Below, piece by piece: positions 1 to 7,071 of a DNA stretch of 16,037 nucleotides; the stretch's first letter is position 1; each line of letters starts with the position of its first letter. The notes below the pieces were generated by a model, which had not been told where the DNA came from, made no database searches, and saw only the letters and a program-made list of their open reading frames with translations. The DNA lies in the NCBI GenBank assembly GCA_051655145.1, contig JBOFZK010000032.1:1-16037 (forward strand), in the 5' to 3' direction. This DNA comes from UBA710 sp051655145 (GTDB lineage: Bacteria > Bacillota_I > Bacilli_A > Mycoplasmatales > Metamycoplasmataceae). The position numbers and the translations under genes are program-made.

Positions 1-13
1 TCCATTTAAAAAT

Positions 14-86
14 TTATATTTTTATAAAAATATAACGAAAAGCACTATTTATTTTTAGATTGAGTATATAGAACTATATCTAAAAA
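14..86. repeat. Two AT-rich inverted repeats in the upstream non-coding region
   Basis: Bases 14-35 form a perfect palindrome with 11-nt half-sites (TTATATTTTTA and its complement). Bases 52-60 (TTTTTAGAT) pair perfectly with 78-86 (ATCTAAAAA), and a smaller ATAG/CTAT stem at 68-77 lies inside. No coding region is visible in 1-194 on either strand. These could be the tail or terminator of a gene outside the window, or chance in very AT-rich DNA. Confidence 0.4.
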
Positions 87-175
87 TATTACTAAAACCA
101 GATCTAAAATCAAAATAAAATAAGAAGTTTTTTAAATAAATTCTGTTGTTATTTAATTTTGCTATAAATAATAAT

Positions 176-184
176 TGATATAAT
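176..184 (+). promoter_or_regulatory. Extended -10 promoter of the lipoprotein gene
   Basis: TGATATAAT is a perfect extended -10 element (TGnTATAAT). It ends 10 nt before the ATG at 195, so transcription should start about 3-4 nt upstream of the start codon. No clear -35 and no Shine-Dalgarno sequence are seen. Confidence 0.65.
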
Positions 185-194
185 TTAAATAATT

Positions 195-1430
195 ATGAAA
201 AAAACACTATTAACATTAAGCATATCATCAGCGGTTGTATTTACTCCCTTTTCTCTTATTTCTTGTTCAGGAATTAATGAAGAAATAAAAATTTCTCTTC
301 CTATATTAAAAAATGATTTACCATATACAACTTTAACAGCAAATGAGTATCTAAATCAACTGGAAAAAATGTCAATTAAAGATCAATTATCAAATCTTTT
401 TGATTCAACTTCTCAATTAAATGAAAATAATACTCAAGATTTAACAATTCTTTTAGAAGGAAATAAATTATCAATAAAAATTATTTTAAAAAGCGAATAT
501 ATTTTTAATAATAATGAAAGAACATTTACAGTTACGACTAATGCCTTTAAAGATTCATCACTGCCTGGAGCGACAGAAATTAAGGTTCCTGAATTATTAA
601 TAAACCTTCCTTATTCTTCTATGACTGTTTCCCAATTTAATGATCAATTAGAAAAAGAAACTTTAGAAAAGCAAATAATTACTCTTTTTGGTTCAACAGC
701 CGAAATTAATGGAAAAGTTTTATCAATTAATAGCACTGTAAATACAGTAAATAAAACAAGACTTAATATTGGTATTACATTAAAAAAAGAATATATTTTT
801 ATTGGAGGAAATAATTTTCATTCTTTTGAAACAAAAGATTTTTTAGATAAACCTATTGTTACTCCGATAGTAATTAATGATCCTCAATTGTTAACTATAC
901 TTCCATATAAAACAAAAACTGCAAATGAATTTTATAATGAATTAAACGCTTTTTCTATTGAAGGAAAAATTAGAAGATTATTTAATTCAAATAATGAATT
1001 AACATTAAATAATGTAAATGATATTGTATTGCAAATAGAAAATAGAAAACTTAAAATAACTATTACCTTAAAAAATAATTTTATATTTAAAAGTAATAAT
1101 AGTAAAGATTTATCTATTTTAACAAATGATTTTATATTAAAAATAAAATACCCTTCACTATCAACAAACTTACCATATGCTACAATGAATACTTTTCAAT
1201 TTCAGCAATTTATAACTCAAAAACCAACTACTGAACAAATTACATATTTATTTGGTAATACTACTGATCTTACTTGAGATCAAATTCTTGGTTCAATTCA
1301 ACTTCATCCTATTAATAATAATATTAAATTAATTGTAAATATAGTCTTAAAGGAAGGATTTGTATTTGATATAATCGGAAGTCCTAATGAAGTAAATTTA
1401 GAAACAGGAGAATTTTTACCATTAGTTTAA
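195..1430 (+). CDS. Surface lipoprotein with four tandem ~95-residue repeats
   Basis: 411 aa; the TGA at 1275-1277 is read as Trp361 and the true stop is TAA at 1428-1430. The N-terminus is a lipoprotein signal peptide: a KK pair, a hydrophobic core and a lipobox ending L-I-S-C with Cys24, so the mature protein should be lipid-anchored outside the membrane. The rest is four copies of one unit. Each begins with an LPY tripeptide (residues 42, 138, 236, 326), followed about 26 residues later by a Leu-Phe pair (68, 164, 262, 352). Next come a strand-like segment with alternating hydrophobics (for example KLKITITLK), an aromatic Y/F-IF motif and an acidic end near NDF. Repeat 4 is the most divergent. 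The architecture resembles repeat-bearing mycoplasma surface lipoproteins (possibly the Lipoprotein_17 type, not verified). Function is unknown; adhesion or antigenic variation is only a guess. It is transcribed alone. Confidence 0.85.
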
Positions 1431-1547
1431 TATTACCCCTACCAATAATAATTTATAAATAATACTAATTATAAAGATATTTCTAATGCCTTCGGTTTAA
1501 TAAAAAAATAAGTAATACCCAATATAAACTAAATTAAAATAATAAAA

Positions 1548-1572
1548 AAACCTACACTTTTAATGTAGGTTT
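1548..1572 (-). terminator. Rho-independent terminator after tRNA-Arg
   Basis: AACCTACA (1549-1556) pairs with TGTAGGTT (1564-1571) around a 7-nt loop. On the minus strand the stem is followed by a run of T (complement of the A-run at 1544-1550), which fits termination of the leftward tRNA/trx/HAD transcript. Read rightward it could also act weakly for the lipoprotein gene ending at 1430, since only short T-tracts follow. Confidence 0.75.
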
Positions 1573-1593
1573 ATTGATCATAAAAATATGTAT

Positions 1594-1670
1594 TGGCGCG
1601 CTCGGGAGGACTTGAACCCCCAACCTTTTGGGCCGTAACCAAACACTCTATCCAATTGAGCTACGAGCGC
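1594..1670 (-). tRNA. tRNA-Arg (anticodon ACG)
   Basis: 77 nt with encoded CCA. The acceptor stem GCGCTCG pairs with CGAGCGC, the anticodon loop is TTACGGC (anticodon ACG), and the T-loop is TTCAAGT. Decoding all CGN codons would need A34-to-inosine editing by TadA. It lies only 4 nt downstream of tRNA-Cys and is presumably co-transcribed with it. Confidence 0.97.
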
Positions 1671-1674
1671 TTTT

Positions 1675-1748
1675 TGGAGGTACCAACCGGATTCGAACCG
1701 GTAATCAGGGTGTTGCAGACCCATGCCTTGCCGTTTGGCTATGGTACC
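1675..1748 (-). tRNA. tRNA-Cys (anticodon GCA)
   Basis: 74 nt with encoded CCA and U73 discriminator, as usual for tRNA-Cys. The acceptor GGTACCA pairs with TGGTACC, anticodon GCA lies in a CTGCAAC loop context, and the T-arm ACCGG-TTCGAAT-CCGGT is perfect. It follows the HAD gene by 29 nt and heads the Cys-Arg pair. Confidence 0.97.
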
Positions 1749-1771
1749 ATAAAAAATAAAATAACTATTTT

Positions 1772-1777
1772 ATTATA
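1772..1777 (-). promoter_or_regulatory. Candidate -10 for the tRNA-Cys/tRNA-Arg pair
   Basis: On the minus strand TATAAT (1777 to 1772) directly follows the TAG stop of the HAD gene. A start near 1765 would give a leader of about 16 nt before tRNA-Cys, so the tRNA pair may be transcribed on its own as well as by read-through. Confidence 0.45.
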
Positions 1778-2596
1778 CTAAAAATTATCATAGTCATTTT
1801 GTAGTATTTTTGCAACGCCCCCCTTTTTATAATCGGGACCTATATTTTTAACTATTTCTTTTAAATGTTCAGAAGAATTTCCCATAGCTATCATTGTATA
1901 TAAAAAATTTAAAGTAGAAGCATCATTTAAAGAATCTCCGATATGAACTGATTTATTATTATCTAAAGCAAGAACATCGCATAAAAAGTTAGCAGCAATA
2001 CCTTTTGTTGCATGAAGAGATGTAATTTCAATTACATAATCATCACCTGATAAGCAATATGATAAAGAAGGAAACTCTTTTTTTAAAATTGAATATAGTC
2101 CATACATTTTATCTTTTAATGATCCAGCTAAAACAATTTTATGAATTTCTTTATTTTCTATATTTAAATCTTTAAAAGAAAAAAATTTTTTAGGAGAAAA
2201 TATTTTTGCTAACTTTAAAGCAAAACGTTTTGAATATAATTTTTTTTCAGAATTTATAATTACAACTAAATTATGTCTTTTAGCAAACTTTATTATTTCA
2301 GCTGCATCAGAATGCTCAATTAAAATTTCTAATATTTTTTTTCCAGTTTTATCAATTATTAATGCACCATTTTGACAAATGGCATAATCAATATTGATTA
2401 ATTGCATAACTTCTTTAACAATTTTTCCGTATTTTCTTCCTGTCGCAATGAAAACTTTAGAAGTCATTTGTTCTTTTTTTATAGCTTCTAAATTTTCATT
2501 AGAAATTAGGTTTTTTTTGTCGTCTAATAAGGTTCCATCAAGATCTAGAAAAATAGCATCTGGATGAATATATTTACCCTTAAAGTTGATTCTCAA
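1778..2596 (-). CDS. Cof-type HAD-superfamily phosphatase
   Basis: 272 aa, the usual length for the Cof/YidA subfamily (HAD with a C2 cap). These soluble enzymes dephosphorylate sugar phosphates, FMN/PLP-type cofactors or other small phosphoesters; the substrate cannot be told from sequence. All four HAD motifs are present: motif I FLDLDGT with nucleophile Asp18 and Asp20, motif II ATGR with Thr52, motif III Lys198, and motif IV GDSLND with Asp221 and Asp225. The late GGVAKIL segment is also typical. The only start in reach is TTG at 2596, just after an in-frame TAA, because the next ATG lies beyond the catalytic Asp. The TTG lies inside the end of the thioredoxin gene (17-nt overlap), so translational coupling is likely. 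There are no TGA codons. Confidence 0.88.
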   Translation of the reverse strand: MRINFKGKYIHPDAIFLDLDGTLLDDKKNLISNENLEAIKKEQMTSKVFIATGRKYGKIVKEVMQLINIDYAICQNGALIIDKTGKKILEILIEHSDAAEIIKFAKRHNLVVIINSEKKLYSKRFALKLAKIFSPKKFFSFKDLNIENKEIHKIVLAGSLKDKMYGLYSILKKEFPSLSYCLSGDDYVIEITSLHATKGIAANFLCDVLALDNNKSVHIGDSLNDASTLNFLYTMIAMGNSSEHLKEIVKNIGPDYKKGGVAKILQNDYDNF

Positions 2597-2891
2597 TTAA
2601 CTTCACTCACTCTTCATAAGGTTTAAAACCGACAGAACTTTTTAACAATTTCCCTTTTTTATAAAAATGAACAGTAGGAGTTCCGGAAATATTTAATTTT
2701 CTAGCCTCATCCATATGCTTTCTTATATTTACAACAATTAAATCTACCTTAAAATCATTTGAAATCTCGTTTAAAACTGGTTCAAGCATTATACAAGGTC
2801 CGCAAGTTACTTGCATAAAATCAACAATAACTAATTTTTCTGAATTTATATAATTTTCTAATTTTTCATTTTCATTTAAATTATGAATCAT
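2580..2891 (-). CDS. trxA: Thioredoxin (TrxA-like), atypical active-site flank
   Basis: 103 aa, a normal thioredoxin length. It is a cytoplasmic disulfide reductase that would be recharged by thioredoxin reductase. The redox motif CGPC is at Cys30-Cys33, the buried Asp is Asp24, and the cis-proline is in SGTPT (Pro72). The two tryptophans of the family motif (DFWAxWCGPC) are replaced by Met26 and Thr29. TGA at 2607-2609 is Trp, and the protein ends at TAA at 2580. ATG 2891 is chosen over an upstream ATG at 2927 because it has a strong Shine-Dalgarno, AAAGGAG, 5 nt before it, and because the 2927 ATG overlaps the -10 box. It is the first gene of the leftward trx-HAD pair. A specialised thioredoxin-like protein is also possible. 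Confidence 0.88.
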
Positions 2892-2894
2892 GTT

Positions 2895-2924
2895 CGCTCC
2901 TTTAAATTTTATAAATAAATTATA
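2895..2924 (-). promoter_or_regulatory. Promoter and Shine-Dalgarno of the thioredoxin gene
   Basis: On the minus strand TATAAT lies at 2924-2919, so transcription should start near 2912. AAAGGAG then lies just upstream of ATG 2891, matching the CCTCC anti-SD at the 16S 3' end. It is the only convincing Shine-Dalgarno in the window. Confidence 0.7.
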
Positions 2925-2935
2925 CAATGATAAAA

Positions 2936-3469
2936 CTATTTAGAAGAAATTTGTTTTTCTTTTTTAAGTTCATTTACAATTAATTTAATTTTATTTGGAT
3001 CAAAGAAATGATTTTCTTTAACAATAATTTCTGTAAGAATTGCTAAATTATCAAGAATTACTTTAATTAATTTTTTATCATATCATTTTTCTGAATTAGT
3101 TTGAAATTCCTTATTATCAACTATATGAAAAATTTTATTAGGATATTTTTTAACATCTAAATCAAAATCAATATATTTTATTGTATTATCTTCAAAAATA
3201 AAAGGAGAAGCTAGATTAGCATAAAAATAATTTCCATCTTCTTTAATTGTTACATTGTAATTAAAAAAATACTTTTTATGAAAAAACCAAATGATTGGAT
3301 CATTTATTATATATTTAAATTCCTTAAGTTCAGATACCTTTGTTTTTAAAAGAAATACACAAAGATAGGAATTATTTTCAAATAAAACCTTTGCACCGTT
3401 TCATTGTTTATATAAATCACCGTTATATTTATAACCCTGAATGTTAATAAAATCTTTATACTTTTCCAT
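2936..3469 (-). CDS. DUF402 / Ntdp-like nucleoside di- and triphosphate phosphatase
   Basis: 177 aa, matching small DUF402 proteins of Firmicutes and mollicutes (YgaC/Ntdp type), which remove phosphate from nucleoside tri- and diphosphates with a divalent metal. Seen here: the core W-x(20)-YFYANLASPF, then YIDFDLDV, then VDNKEF. Tyr83, Asp101, Asp103 and Asp118 have the same spacing (18, 2, 15) as the catalytic Tyr/Asp set I recall for the S. aureus enzyme. Two TGA codons are Trp (23 and 129) and one Trp (61) uses TGG, so the gene is invisible to a standard-code ORF search. The stop is TAG at 2936-2938. A weak TATAAT at 3491-3486 suggests a leader of about 10 nt with no Shine-Dalgarno. The gene stands alone, 44 nt upstream of trxA in the same direction. 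Confidence 0.82.
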
Positions 3470-3485
3470 ATAATTAATTTTACCA

Positions 3486-3491
3486 ATTATA
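3486..3491 (-). promoter_or_regulatory. Candidate -10 of the DUF402 gene
   Basis: TATAAT on the minus strand, 16 nt before the ATG at 3469. The predicted start near 3479 gives a short leader of about 10 nt. No convincing -35 is seen. Confidence 0.5.
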
Positions 3492-3548
3492 TAAAACTTA
3501 TATAAATATAAAGTAAATATAAAATTCTAAAAAAAAATTTAAAATGTG

Positions 3549-3554
3549 TATAAT
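3549..3554 (+). promoter_or_regulatory. -10 box of tRNA-Gly
   Basis: TATAAT preceded by GTG. It ends 14 nt before the tRNA 5' end, so transcription starts about 8 nt upstream of the mature tRNA. Confidence 0.6.
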
Positions 3555-3568
3555 TAAGATAGAAATTT

Positions 3569-3642
3569 GCGAGTATAGTTTAATGGCAGAACTTCAGCCT
3601 TCCAAGCTGACTATGAGGGTTCGATTCCCTTTACTCGCTCCA
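3569..3642 (+). tRNA. tRNA-Gly (anticodon TCC)
   Basis: 74 nt with encoded CCA. The acceptor GCGAGTA pairs with TACTCGC, the anticodon stem is CAGC/GCTG with loop CTTCCAA (anticodon TCC), and the T-arm contains GGTTCGATTCC. It is a single-gene unit facing the convergent helicase gene. A weak TAATT/AATTA hairpin with a T-run (3649-3670) overlaps the helicase stop codon and may end the transcript. Confidence 0.97.
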
Positions 3643-3660
3643 AATCATTAATTTGACCAA

Positions 3661-5799
3661 TTATTTTTTTATAGATTTATGATTTTTAAGTAGTGTTTTT
3701 TTACCATGAGGCTTAGCAAATTCTATTTCAATTAGTTCATTTTCAATCTTTTTTACGATACCTTTTCCGAATATATCATGAATAATTTCATCATTTACAT
3801 TAAATGTAATTTCTTTTTTATGGAAAAATTCCTTTTTTATATCTTCCGAATCAGGTCTTTCACTTTTAAATCTTTGATAATCTAGTTCTTTATTTTTAAA
3901 TTCAAAATTATTAGTTTCAAAATTAATAGTTTTATTTTTTATTTCAGAGATAAATCTTGAAGCTTTTTTAAAAGAATATCCAGAATTTTCATATGAAGAA
4001 ATAAATAAGTAATCTCTTGCTCTAGTAAGTGCTACATAAGCCAGTCTTCTTTCTTCAAATAAGTCATCATTATAAATTGATTTAACAGAAGGAAAATCGC
4101 CATCATTAAAAGATATTACAAATACATTCTTTTTTTCTAATCCCTTTGCTCCATGAACAGTCATTAATGATATATAATCATCGTCTATTCCATTCATTTC
4201 ATTATCTGTATATAAAGAAATTTCTTGTAAAAAATCTTCTAACTTTTTAGACTCTTTACTTTCTAAATCTAAAACAGTTTTTTTAAACTCATTTATATTT
4301 TCAATTTTATCTTCTTCACCATTTTCTTTTAAAAATTTTTCATATTCAATTAAAGAAACAATCTTTTCAATTAATTCACATAAAGAAGAGTATTCTATTT
4401 TTTTTAAATCATCAATTAATGAAACAAAATCCAAACATTTATTTTGGCTCTTTGTAGATAAAGAAGAAATATTTTTAGAATTTCTAAATGCCATTAATAA
4501 AGAAAGATTATTTTTAAATGAAAACTCTAAAATTTTATTAAATGTAGTTTCTCCAATTAACCTTTTAGGAGTATTATAAATTCGAGAAATAGAAACATCA
4601 TCATCAAAAGCAATAAGTTTTAAAAATGCAATTATATCTTTAACTTCTTTTCTTTGAAAAAATTTAAAACCACCAAAAATCTTATAAGATAAATAATTTT
4701 TAATTAAATTTTGTTCAATATTTCTTGAAAGATAATTACTTCTATATAAAATTAAAAAATCACTATTTTGATATCCTTCTTTTTTTAATTTAAGAATATT
4801 ATTTATAATTCATTTTGATTCATCTTCTTGATTGTATCCTCTAAAATAAAAAACATCTGCTCCTAACTTATTTTCTGTAAATAAATTTTTTTCAATTCTA
4901 TTTTTATTATTTCTAATTAATTGATTTGATATATCAAGAATTTTTTTAGTTGATCGATAATTTTGTTCAAGAATTATTTGATTATAATTATTAAAATAAT
5001 TCTTGAAATCATTGAAGATATTTTCATATGCTCCTCTTCAAGAATAAATCATTTGATCAGGATCACCAACGATAAAGATATTCATTTTATTTTTAACAAG
5101 CATTTTAATTATTTCAAATTGATGTTTATTTGTATCTTGAAATTCATCAACCAATATATAATTAAAATAATTTTTTCATTTTTTGCAAACTTCTTGATTA
5201 TTTTCAAGAAGTTTTCTAGTTTCCAAAATAATGTCATCAAAATCTAAAATATCTTTATTTATAGTTCTGTTTCTATATTCTTTAAAAACAATTTTTATTA
5301 ATTCATATTCATCATTATTAAAATAATTTTTATAATTAATCTTTTCTATTTCTTGTTGATAAAAATTATTTTTAATAAATGATATATATTCTCCCATTTT
5401 TTTACAAGTTACTATATCGTTATTAATTTCATAATTACTATAAATATTTTTAATTAATGATACTTTTTCTTCTTCATCAATAATTAAAAACTTTTTCTTA
5501 AGATAACTATGTTCGATTCTTAATATTTTTAGACATAATGAATGAAATGTACCAATTCATTCAAAACTAGTATTTGGTAAAATATTTTGTACTCTTTTTT
5601 TTATTTCATTAGCCGCTTTATTTGTAAATGTAAAAGCTGCTATTGAATTTGAATTATAACCAAAAGTTTTAATTATATAAATAATTCTTTGTGTTAAAAC
5701 AAATGTTTTTCCGCTTCCTGCACCAGCTATTATTATTACAGGCTCTTCATTTGTTTTTATGGCAATTTCTTGTTTTTTATTTATTTCCATTTTGCTCAT
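3661..5799 (-). CDS. pcrA: PcrA/UvrD superfamily 1A DNA helicase
   Basis: 712 aa, slightly shorter than typical PcrA/UvrD. It is an ATP-driven 3'-5' helicase for nucleotide excision repair, replication-transcription conflicts and removal of recombinase. Motif I is AGAGSGKT (25-32), motif Ia TFTNKAA, then GTFHS and LDFDD. Motif II is DEFQDT (218-223), motif III GDPDQMIYSWRGA (245-257), then QNYRST, IFGGFKFFQRKE and TPKRLIG. Motif V is TVHGAKGLE (547-555) and motif VI is EERRLAYVALTRAR (582-595). The last ~47 residues, with HDIFGKG and KKTLL, form the Tudor-like tail that binds RNA polymerase in PcrA. Several Trp residues, including motif III Trp254 that packs on DNA, are TGA, which breaks the gene into pieces under the standard code. 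ATG 5799 follows an in-frame TAG; ATG 5790 is an alternative start. It is divergent from the membrane-protein pair. Confidence 0.93.
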
Positions 5800-5841
5800 T
5801 TCATTCTAATTTTTAAAAAAACAAAACTGCTTTTATTTCTT

Positions 5842-5859
5842 TTTATATCATTAATTATA
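5842..5859 (-). promoter_or_regulatory. Candidate -10 boxes of the helicase gene
   Basis: On the minus strand TATAAT (5859-5854) and TATAAA (5847-5842) lie 55 and 43 nt before the ATG. Either gives a leader of roughly 36-47 nt with no good Shine-Dalgarno. I cannot choose between them. Confidence 0.35.
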
Positions 5860-5893
5860 AAAAATAAATTAATAAATAATTTATTATTTTAGG

Positions 5894-5899
5894 TATAAT
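5894..5899 (+). promoter_or_regulatory. -10 box of the membrane-protein pair
   Basis: TATAAT ends 8 nt before ATG 5908, implying a start at or next to the ATG (leaderless mRNA). No Shine-Dalgarno is present. Confidence 0.6.
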
Positions 5900-5907
5900 A
5901 AATTAGT

Positions 5908-7071
5908 ATGTTTTTTAAAGAATATTCTAAGATTACACTTTATATTTTTATAATAATTGTTTGTGCAGTTATTGGAATTACTTTTTTCTCTATTTCCTTT
6001 GATTCTTGACAACAATTTGGTCAAGGTTCTCTTTCTGGTAAAGATAATATTTTAATCCCAACAGAAGTACAAGTTCAAAGAGCAATAGCTCTAATTTGTT
6101 TAATAATATTTGCGATTTCATCATTTGGAGTTGTTTTAAATGCCAAAAAAATTCCCGAGAGTCCTTTATCTAAGAAAATTTTATTTACAGGTGGAGTATT
6201 TTCATGAGTATTTTTACCATCAATTATTAAAGAAAATTTAAAAGGTGAAAATGGTTATAGAAGTTTTGTTTCATATTTATTTGAAAAAGATGAAGAAAGT
6301 GCTGAAATAAATAATAAATTAACTTTAAATTTTATTCTTGGAAAAGAAAAATTCTCAAGAAAAATTTTAAATACATTATTTACATACTTTATATTTTTAT
6401 CATCAGTTATAGGATTAATTTTTATATCTATAGTAGATCCAGTTGAAATTAGCCCTGAATTCGATGCTGAATCTAATCCTCTTTTTGGAGTTTTTAGTTA
6501 TTTCACACAACTTACAAATTTATTTGTTTTCATTTATTCTGTTATTTATTTAATAAATCCAGGTGGTAATATTTTTAGAAAAAATATATTTTTAATTAGT
6601 ACTACATCATATATTTTTATTGTTGGATTAATTTTTTGAGCATATTTATTTCCAGTATCTCTTACTAAAGGATTTAGAGTAGCTTATCCTACAGACTTTT
6701 CATTTGTAAAAACATTTTGATTACATGCTGTAACTCCGCTTTCATTTGCTGGTTTCTTCATTTTAATTTCTTCAACTAAAACAAATAAAGAACTTTCTAA
6801 ATTTTGAAAATTAGTAGGACCATCATTACCATATCCTTTACTTTATGGTCTTTATATTTATATATTACCTTTTATAAGTAGAATAAGTGTTTATGGTGCT
6901 CTTACAAATACTAATCCAAATATGTTTCCATTTGATGGAGATATTACAAAAAATTTAGGAAGTTATATTAATTTCGTTTGAATGGGTCTATTGGCTTTAG
7001 TCTTTATATTATTCTTCTTTATCTTTTGAAAAATAAATACAGTTTTTCATAAAAAAAATCTAAAAAAATAA
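5908..7071 (+). CDS. Polytopic membrane protein, DUF1600 / Pr6Pr-like
   Basis: 387 aa, all Trp codons TGA, stop TAA at 7069-7071. I count about 8-9 hydrophobic segments: one N-terminal near 10-30, others around 60-80, 92-108, 150-168, 200-218, 225-243, 270-288, 305-322 and 355-377. A charged loop rich in E/K lies near 110-145. It resembles mycoplasma DUF1600 proteins. The C-terminal half (from residue 196) also has the pattern I associate with the Pr6Pr / FAR-17a-AIG1 family: YFTQLTN (Thr200), then FWLHAVTP (His273), then a PxxYPLLYGLYIY segment. In eukaryotic AIG1/ADTRP a Thr and a His in comparable places act as an intramembrane lipid hydrolase. That link is inference; the function is unknown. 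The stop overlaps the next ATG by one base, so the pair is an operon. Confidence 0.8.

Noticed and set aside
1593..1781. Open frame beginning MARSGGLEPPTFW
   Set aside because: It is the antisense translation of tRNA-Arg and tRNA-Cys, a familiar false protein.
2892..2927. N-terminal extension of thioredoxin to the ATG at 2927
   Set aside because: It would overlap the -10 box; the strong Shine-Dalgarno supports ATG 2891.
4963..5247. Plus-strand frame of 94 aa
   Set aside because: Lies antisense to conserved helicase motifs II-III of the PcrA/UvrD gene; low-complexity Ile/Phe/Lys content.
3661..5799. Helicase read as a set of broken or pseudogene pieces
   Set aside because: All pieces share one frame and are separated only by TGA, which is Trp here; every motif is present in order.
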